Shown piece by piece: positions 5,311 to 9,702 of a DNA stretch of 9,702 nt. How positions within the stretch are numbered: position 1 is the stretch's first letter; the number at the start of each line of letters is the position of its first letter. The stretch comes from Anaerolineales bacterium (GTDB lineage Bacteria; Chloroflexota; Anaerolineae; Anaerolineales; Villigracilaceae): NCBI GenBank assembly GCA_020847355.1, contig JADLCG010000216.1, positions 1 to 9,702 on the forward strand, written 5' to 3'. The notes under the pieces are model-generated. The model was not told the origin of the DNA. It ran no database searches and was given only the letters and a program-made list of their open reading frames with translations. Position numbers and translations under genes: made by a program.

Positions 5311-7006
5311 ATGATTCAAACGAATCGTTGGGTTTAGGATTTATTTGATATGGAACCCAGACTAAAATGGTTGTGCCTTCGCCGAGATTCGATGAAAGAT
5401 CGAAATCGCCGCCGACTGAACGAACGCGCGTTTGCATGTTTGCTAAGCCATGCCCAAGCGTTGTTTGCGTTTTATCTATTTCAAAGCCTTTTCCGTTATC
5501 TTTGATCTCCATTAAGAGCCGATCTTGAGCGATCCAGAGAGCTACTTCCACTTTTTTGGCTTTAGCGTGCTTGGCTATATTCGCCAGCGCTTCTTGACAG
5601 ATGTGAAATAAAGCCACTGATTGCGCGTGAGAAAGTTCGTTTAGGTCTAAACTTGGCTCGGTGAAGTGCGTTTCTGCGAAGGTGTTGGCGCGATATTCCA
5701 TCAAAAGGCGTTTAATGCCGTTGATTAAGCCTTCCGTGCCAAGTTGGCGCGGTTTTAAATCTAAAATATATGCGCGAATATCGCGAATGGTGTGGTTGAG
5801 CTGGTCAATTGCGTGTTGCATACGTTCTTTGGCGGCGGATGCATCGTCCAAGCCATAGCGCGCGCTCTCGAGAGTTAACCCCACGCCATAAATAGATTGG
5901 ATAATGCCGTCGTGTAGGTCCATGCCAATGCGGTTGCGTTCTTCTAAAACGGCTAAGCGCCGCGCATTCGCATGTAATTGGGCGTTTTCAATCGCCAAGC
6001 CTGCCCAAGTTGCCACCGCTACGAGCATTTCCACGTTTCTTTCATCTATTGGGGCGGCGCTGCGCGTGGCGGTATTCATTACGCCGATCAAGTTTTCGCC
6101 GGAAAGGAGCGGGATGCAGGCAATTTGTTGAAAACCGGCGCGGATGAGTTCTGCGCGGATGAAGTTTTTATCTTCCGTGAGGTGCGTTCCGACTAAAGGT
6201 TTGCGGGTTTGCGCGGCAATGCCCGGATAGCCTTCTCCAATTTGGAAGATATTGCGATTCCAAAAGATTTCAGCCGCTTCTCCGCGATGCAAAACGAGGC
6301 GAAGCGTTGTTTTATCCTCTTCAAGCAGGAAGATTTCGCCAGCTTCCACGTTCAGGTAGCTCATCACCAGCGCCAGCGTATGCTCCAAAATTTCGTCGAG
6401 TTCCAAGCTAGAGGTTAAGGTAGAGGCGATGTCGTTAAGCAGGTTCATATCCACATTGCGGCGCGTCAGGGTTGCGTCGCGTCCGCGCAATTGCTCAACC
6501 AAGCGCGCGTTCTGAATCGCCGCAGAAGCGTAAGCCGCCAGCATTTGAATGATCATTTCGTCGTTTTCGTCAAATACGCCGGTCTCAATTTTATTGGTCA
6601 GGTAAATTTGACCCAATTGCTGATCGCCGGCGCGAATTGGAACGCCCAAAAACGGAATCATTTCAGGATGATCTTTAGGGAAGCCAACGGATTTAGGATG
6701 TTCGCGAATCACCGGAACGCGCAAAGCGAATTCCGTATTCATGAGTTCGCCAATCAAGCCAGCCCCAATCGGCGGATGTTCAATTTTTTGGAATTGCTCG
6801 CCAGTCAAGCCGACCGTGACAAAAGTAATCGGCTCGCCTTCGCCATTGGAGACGCTCAAAGCGGCATATTGCGCTCCGGCTTGCTCGCAGGCGGCTTTGG
6901 CGATTTGCTCCAACAAATGTTCGAGCGAAACATCTTTCACCAACTCCAGGCTGGCGCGATGTAAAGCCAACAAACGTTCTTGAAGTTGTTCGCGGGTTAA
7001 AAGCAT
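5309..7006 (-). CDS. GAF-GAF sensor histidine kinase, NarL/HisKA_3 type
   Basis: A cytoplasmic two-component sensor of 565 residues from the preferred start; no membrane segments are seen. Two GAF domains come first (about 30-170 and 190-345), which in this family bind small ligands, haem or iron-sulfur clusters; the ligand here is unknown. The HisKA_3 dimerisation segment EERNRIGMDLHDGIIQ follows (356-370), with phospho-acceptor His365. The HATPase domain has the N box (Glu472, Asn476 in EALANIAKHA), G1 DNGKGF (503-508) and G2 GHGLANM (518-524), so it looks active. No response regulator gene is in the window, so it is an orphan here. The frame stays open to an ATG at 7099, but those extra 31 residues lie upstream of the best -10 and do not resemble the family. 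The ATG at 7006 lies only about 3 nt after the predicted transcript start and lacks a ribosome site, which suggests a leaderless mRNA. Confidence 0.93.
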   Translation of the reverse strand: MLLTREQLQERLLALHRASLELVKDVSLEHLLEQIAKAACEQAGAQYAALSVSNGEGEPITFVTVGLTGEQFQKIEHPPIGAGLIGELMNTEFALRVPVIREHPKSVGFPKDHPEMIPFLGVPIRAGDQQLGQIYLTNKIETGVFDENDEMIIQMLAAYASAAIQNARLVEQLRGRDATLTRRNVDMNLLNDIASTLTSSLELDEILEHTLALVMSYLNVEAGEIFLLEEDKTTLRLVLHRGEAAEIFWNRNIFQIGEGYPGIAAQTRKPLVGTHLTEDKNFIRAELIRAGFQQIACIPLLSGENLIGVMNTATRSAAPIDERNVEMLVAVATWAGLAIENAQLHANARRLAVLEERNRIGMDLHDGIIQSIYGVGLTLESARYGLDDASAAKERMQHAIDQLNHTIRDIRAYILDLKPRQLGTEGLINGIKRLLMEYRANTFAETHFTEPSLDLNELSHAQSVALFHICQEALANIAKHAKAKKVEVALWIAQDRLLMEIKDNGKGFEIDKTQTTLGHGLANMQTRVRSVGGDFDLSSNLGEGTTILVWVPYQINPKPNDSFES

Positions 7007-7015
7007 AATAAGAAT

Positions 7016-7021
7016 ATTATA
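7016..7021 (-). promoter_or_regulatory. -10 element of the sensor kinase gene
   Basis: A perfect TATAAT on the minus strand ends 9 nt before the ATG at 7006. A start 6-8 nt past it puts +1 at about 7008-7010, nearly on the start codon. The -35 at 17 nt (CTATCA) is weak. Confidence 0.55.
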
Positions 7022-7035
7022 ATCAACCCACGCGC

Positions 7036-7047
7036 TTTTGATAGAAT
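7036..7047 (+). promoter_or_regulatory. Extended -10 promoter of the HMG-CoA reductase operon
   Basis: TAGAAT at 7042-7047 is directly preceded by TGA (7039-7041), an extended -10. The predicted start is near 7054, giving a leader of about 29 nt. Any -35 contact region would fall on the -10 of the divergent kinase promoter. Confidence 0.5.
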
Positions 7048-7082
7048 TTGAAAGAAGCCCAAAACTAAACTTGGACAAATCA

Positions 7083-8372
7083 ATGACCAACTCCCGCATT
7101 TCTGGATTTTATAACCTGACGATTGAAGAGCGCCGCGCCAAATTATTAGCTTCTTCGTCTCTGACTCCCGAAGACCTGCTCCCGTTTACGAACGGCGGAC
7201 TCTCCGCTGAAACCGCCGAGCACATGATCGAAAATGTGATTGGCATGTATTCCCTGCCGGTGGGCGTCGGCTTGAACTTTCAAATCAACGGGCGGGATGT
7301 ATTGATTCCATTTGTAGTGGAAGAGCCTTCAATCGTGGCGGGCGTTTCTTTTATGGCAAAGTTAATTCGCGCTGGCGGCGGGTTTACGGCGACCACCACA
7401 GAATCTTTGATGATCGGGCAGATGCAATTAATCAACGTCGTCAATATGGACGAGGCGCGGCTCAAGCTGTATGAGCATAAAGCCGAATTGTTGGAAAAAG
7501 CCGATCGGACAGAATCCACCCTCCGCAAGATGGGCGGCGGCGCCAAAGATTTAGAAATTCGCCTGATTGAAGATTCTCCGATTGGCGCGTTTCTGGTCGT
7601 CCATCTAATCTATGACGTGAAAGACGCGATGGGCGCGAACGCCGTCAATACGGCTTGCGAAAGACTCGCGCCAGAAATTGAAGCCATCACCGGCGGCAAA
7701 GTACATTTACGCATTCTCTCGAACCTCACCGACCGAAGAATTGCGCGCGCGCGCTGTACTGTTCCGGTGAGCGAATTGACCGTTGGATTTGAATCCTTCA
7801 AAGGCGAAACTGTGCGCGATGGCATCATCGCCGCGTATGCCTTTGCCGCCAGCGATCCCTACCGCGCCGCGACTCACAACAAAGGCGTTATGAATGGCGT
7901 GGATGCGGTTGTCGTTGCTACGGGCAATGATTGGCGCGCCATTGAAGCGGGCGCACATGCGTATGCCGCGCGTTCCGGCAGGTACACTTCATTAACAACC
8001 TGGGGCAAAGACGCGCAGGGAAATTTAGTCGGCACAATTGAAATACCCTTAGCAGTGGGCATTGTCGGCGGCGCGACCAAAGTTCACCCTGCCGCGCAAG
8101 CCGCGATCAAACTGATGGAAATCTCAACTGCCGCCGAACTTGCGGAAATTATCGCCTGCGTGGGGCTGGCGCAAAATATGGCGGCGCTTCGCGCCCTCGC
8201 CACCGAAGGCATTCAACGCGGACACATGTCGCTCCACGCTCGGCAGATTGCAATGTCCGCTGGGGCAAAAGGCGCTTTGATCGAGAAAATTGCCGTTCAA
8301 ATGGTGGCGGAAAAAGCTATTCGAGTGAGTCGAGCCGAAGAGATTTTGAAAGAGCTGAAAAACGGAGGCTGA
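7083..8372 (+). CDS. Hydroxymethylglutaryl-CoA reductase, class II
   Basis: Interconverts HMG-CoA and mevalonate with a nicotinamide cofactor. The 429-residue length equals that of the Pseudomonas mevalonii class II enzyme (428), and the catalytic set aligns almost number for number: Glu81 in V-V-E-E-P-S (Glu83 in P. mevalonii), Lys267 in H-N-K-G-V-M-N-G, Asp283 in A-T-G-N-D-W-R-A and His381 in R-G-H-M-S-L-H-A-R. DAMGAN (181-186) lies in the conserved dinucleotide-site region. Class II enzymes work either in mevalonate catabolism or in the mevalonate isoprenoid route; no other pathway gene is present to decide, nor can NADH versus NADPH be told. The start at 7083 was chosen over an in-frame ATG at 7038, because that one lies within the promoter and adds residues unlike the family. 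The ribosome site is weak (TTGGAC). The MerB-like gene starts 2 nt after the stop. Confidence 0.96.
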   Translation: MTNSRISGFYNLTIEERRAKLLASSSLTPEDLLPFTNGGLSAETAEHMIENVIGMYSLPVGVGLNFQINGRDVLIPFVVEEPSIVAGVSFMAKLIRAGGGFTATTTESLMIGQMQLINVVNMDEARLKLYEHKAELLEKADRTESTLRKMGGGAKDLEIRLIEDSPIGAFLVVHLIYDVKDAMGANAVNTACERLAPEIEAITGGKVHLRILSNLTDRRIARARCTVPVSELTVGFESFKGETVRDGIIAAYAFAASDPYRAATHNKGVMNGVDAVVVATGNDWRAIEAGAHAYAARSGRYTSLTTWGKDAQGNLVGTIEIPLAVGIVGGATKVHPAAQAAIKLMEISTAAELAEIIACVGLAQNMAALRALATEGIQRGHMSLHARQIAMSAGAKGALIEKIAVQMVAEKAIRVSRAEEILKELKNGG

Positions 8373-8374
8373 AA

Positions 8375-9046
8375 ATGAAAGAAAATTTGGTCTGGCAAGT
8401 TCGTCATTTTGTTTACCAAAACTTTGCCAAAACAACTCACCCGCCCAGCCTGGAAGAAACCGCTCAACATTTCTCCATTTCATCTGAAGAAGCGGCCGAA
8501 TTTTACAAAGAGTTACATAACCGCCACGCCTTCTTCCTTGACCTAGAAATGTTGACCATCCGCATGGCAAACCCATTCTCAGGTATTTCCACAGATTTCA
8601 AAGTCCATGCAAATGAAAAAACATATTTCGCCAATTGTGCATGGGATATGTTGGGAATCCCAGCTGCGCTTCATTGTGATGCAACGATTGAAGCAAAATT
8701 TACAGAAAGTAATGAGCCCGTGCAATTGGAAATTCGAGATGGGCAAGTGACAAAAAATGATTTACTTGTTCATTTTCCATTACCGTTTTCCCGTTGGTAT
8801 GATGATTTAGTCTTTACTTGAGCTACGATGTTACTCTTCCAGTCGGAAGAATGGGTTGAGAAGTGGTGTAAGCGAAATAATCTTGAACGTGGCGAAATGC
8901 TGACGATACATCAAGTTTGGGAACTTTCAAAACTTTGGTATCACAATCGGATGTCTGTGGAATATCATGGAAGAAGCGCTGACCAAGTTGCTGAAATTTT
9001 TAGTAAGGTAGGTTTGAAGTCAAAGTTTTGGTATATTCAAGGATAA
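8375..9046 (+). CDS. MerB-like organomercurial lyase with in-frame TGA at the catalytic Cys position (putative selenoprotein)
   Basis: MerB cleaves the carbon-mercury bond of organomercurials by proton transfer from Cys96 and Cys159 with Asp99. Here a winged-helix-like N terminus (about 1-60) precedes the lyase core: A-N-C-A-W-D (Cys88, Asp91) matches W-C-A-L-D of MerB, and the next 30 residues align without gaps. At codon 149 (8819-8821) the frame reads V-F-T-TGA-A-T-M-L-L-F-Q-S, where MerB has S-F-C-C-H-V-H-F-F-A-S; the TGA lines up with Cys159. The same frame stays open for 74 more codons (S-E-E-W-V-E-K-W-C onward), completing a 223-residue product close to MerB's 212. A hairpin suited to selenocysteine insertion follows. 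GGAGG (8364-8368) supports the start. Alternatives: a nonsense mutation, or two split products with a restart at ATG 8828, which lacks a good ribosome site. MerB's Cys117 is not conserved, so the true substrate may differ from methylmercury. Confidence 0.8.
8831..8854 (+). promoter_or_regulatory. Candidate bacterial SECIS hairpin after the in-frame TGA
   Basis: A perfect 6-bp stem, TCTTCC (8835-8840) with GGAAGA (8845-8850), closes a 4-nt loop A-G-T-C. Below a C-A mismatch three more pairs are possible (A-U and two G-U, 8831-8833 with 8852-8854). The loop starts 19 nt after the TGA. Bacterial SECIS elements lie inside the coding region just after UGA, with a G among the first loop bases and a spacing of roughly 16-37 nt. 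Both features are met. The stem is short, so chance is not excluded. Confidence 0.55.
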
Positions 9047-9048
9047 AT

Positions 9049-9303
9049 ATGGAAAAACAAATTCTTACATCTGAAGATATTTCAAAGGTCGTAGATGGAT
9101 TTGCTCCTATTGATTGGGTTCAGCTAAAATTAATTGCAAATATGCCACTTGAAAATCGCCTAATTCCAAATTTAAATGCCCAAGAATTTGCAATGGCGGC
9201 ATTGCGCGGCACATTTCGAAATAAATTTCCTGAATTATCAATATCTGAAATCAACATGAAAGTATTAGGTTATTTAACCCCCCTACGCATGGAGGTAAAA
9301 TGA
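9049..9303 (+). CDS. Small hypothetical protein, probable partner of the nucleotidyltransferase
   Basis: The function is not firmly recognised. It encodes 84 residues, soluble and without cysteines, with no membrane segment. The C-terminal half (F-A-M-A-A-L-R-G-T-F-R-N-K-F-P-E-L-S-I-S-E-I-N, about 49-71) resembles the helical pattern A-x-x-R-x-x-x-P-x-x-S-x-x-E seen in short proteins encoded just before AbiEii-like nucleotidyltransferases; this comparison is from memory. The ATG at 9049 was chosen over 9028 because AAGGAT (9039-9044) precedes it and 9028 lies inside the MerB-like gene. Its start is 2 nt after that gene's stop, and its own stop overlaps the next start (ATGA). The tight coupling to a nucleotidyltransferase suggests an antitoxin or partner role. 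The DNA is AT-rich compared with HMG-CoA reductase. Confidence 0.75.
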   Translation: MEKQILTSEDISKVVDGFAPIDWVQLKLIANMPLENRLIPNLNAQEFAMAALRGTFRNKFPELSISEINMKVLGYLTPLRMEVK

Positions 9304-9702
9304 CATCTGTTTCTTTTTATGTGCAAATTGTTAAAGCGCTGGATGAAATTGATGCGCCTTATATGATTGTTGGCGCCTTTGGGGGTTATCCCTTTGGTAT
9401 AACTCGTGTAACATTTGACATTGATATTCTCGTAGATTTACATGAACAGGATTTTGAGGCTCTTTCTCAAAAATTCCCTTTACCTCGTTATTACGCCGAC
9501 CCAAAAATGATTAGAAATTCAGTCCAAATGGGGATTATGTTCAATATCATAGATACAAACGAGGGAATTAAAGCAGACTTAGTACCACTAAAACGTGAGC
9601 CAGATTATGAAGTTGCATTTAAGCGAAGAGTGCGCCGTAATTTTGTTGACCCTGCTGGAAACTCGTTTACGGCTTGGGTAGCTCAACCAACAGATATTAT
9701 TA
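9300..9702 (+). CDS. Nucleotidyltransferase (AbiEii/MNT-like), N-terminal part, truncated by window end
   Basis: The first 134 codons of a pol-beta-type nucleotidyltransferase are present. The active-site signature is clear: a G-x-x-G-G segment at 25-29, then R-V-T-F-D-I-D-I at 36-43 with Asp40 and Asp42 as the metal-binding pair, and a likely third acidic residue, Asp93, in K-A-D-L-V. The pattern I-V-G-G/A...R-x-T-x-D-I-D is typical of AbiEii-like and minimal nucleotidyltransferases, several of which are toxins that modify tRNA or proteins (established knowledge). GGAGG at 9291-9295 gives a good ribosome site, and the start overlaps the previous stop by 4 nt, so the two are translationally coupled. 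Together they look like a toxin-antitoxin-like module. The actual substrate cannot be told, and the C terminus lies beyond the window. Confidence 0.85.
   Translation, partial: MTSVSFYVQIVKALDEIDAPYMIVGAFGGYPFGITRVTFDIDILVDLHEQDFEALSQKFPLPRYYADPKMIRNSVQMGIMFNIIDTNEGIKADLVPLKREPDYEVAFKRRVRRNFVDPAGNSFTAWVAQPTDII

Noticed and set aside
7038..7082. Longer HMG-CoA reductase start at ATG 7038
   Set aside because: It lies on the extended -10 and before the predicted transcript start. The product from 7083 matches the family's length and catalytic residue numbering.
7007..7099. Longer kinase start at 7099
   Set aside because: The extra 31 residues lie upstream of the only good -10, would overlap the HMG-CoA reductase start, and do not resemble the family's N terminus.
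8124..8576. Minus-strand 150-codon frame across HMG-CoA reductase and the MerB-like gene
   Set aside because: It is a shadow of two well-supported plus-strand genes with no family resemblance.
8828..9046. Separate 72-residue gene starting at ATG 8828
   Set aside because: It is in the same frame as the upstream MerB-like half, matches the family's C-terminal half, and has no good ribosome site. It is better read as the continuation past the TGA.
8375..9046. Classical mer operon
   Set aside because: No merR, merT, merP or merA is nearby. Only a MerB-like protein is present, and one MerB cysteine (Cys117) is not conserved.

Overview
The window looks like a chromosomal segment of a bacterium with moderate GC content. 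Housekeeping genes (pyrH, rpsB-tsf, dnaA) sit beside more accessory cargo. A class II HMG-CoA reductase, a two-GAF NarL-type sensor kinase, a short EF-Ts and a dnaA without dnaN behind it together suggest a member of the Chloroflexota, perhaps Anaerolineae. This is inference from gene content and protein style; nothing in the window proves it.

Layout. 1-188 (minus): 5' end of pyrH. 229-259: terminator. 264-1784 (minus): tsf and rpsB, preceded by a structured leader and an extended -10 promoter (about 1785-1939). 2013-3489 (plus): two overlapping genes for paralogous six-helix membrane proteins; the second copy has lost most of the charged motif of the first. 3490-3526: near-perfect bidirectional terminator between these and dnaA (3526-4875, minus). 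4876-5308: non-coding, with a likely dnaA promoter, a leader hairpin and a 12-bp palindrome. 5309-7006 (minus): GAF-GAF-histidine kinase. 7007-7082: tightly packed divergent promoters. 7083 to the end (plus): a compact four-gene run of HMG-CoA reductase, a MerB-like organomercurial lyase, an 84-residue protein and a nucleotidyltransferase that runs off the end. Gaps in this run are 2 nt, 2 nt and a 4-nt overlap.

Main observation. The MerB-like reading frame (8375-9046) is interrupted by one in-frame TGA at codon 149. The family's second half continues in the same frame after it. The TGA falls where MerB carries its catalytic Cys159, and a small hairpin with an A-G-U-C loop begins 13 nt after it, as expected of a bacterial SECIS. 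The simplest reading is one 223-residue selenoprotein with Cys88, Asp91 and Sec149 as the catalytic set. The alternative is a Cys-to-stop nonsense mutation that splits the gene.

How the genes may work together. rpsB-tsf and pyrH form the usual translation/UMP kinase cluster, with a terminator tuning pyrH. The kinase has no response regulator in the window. The last two genes resemble a nucleotidyltransferase toxin-antitoxin-like pair, in more AT-rich DNA than HMG-CoA reductase. No RNA genes, CRISPR arrays or insertion sequences were seen.
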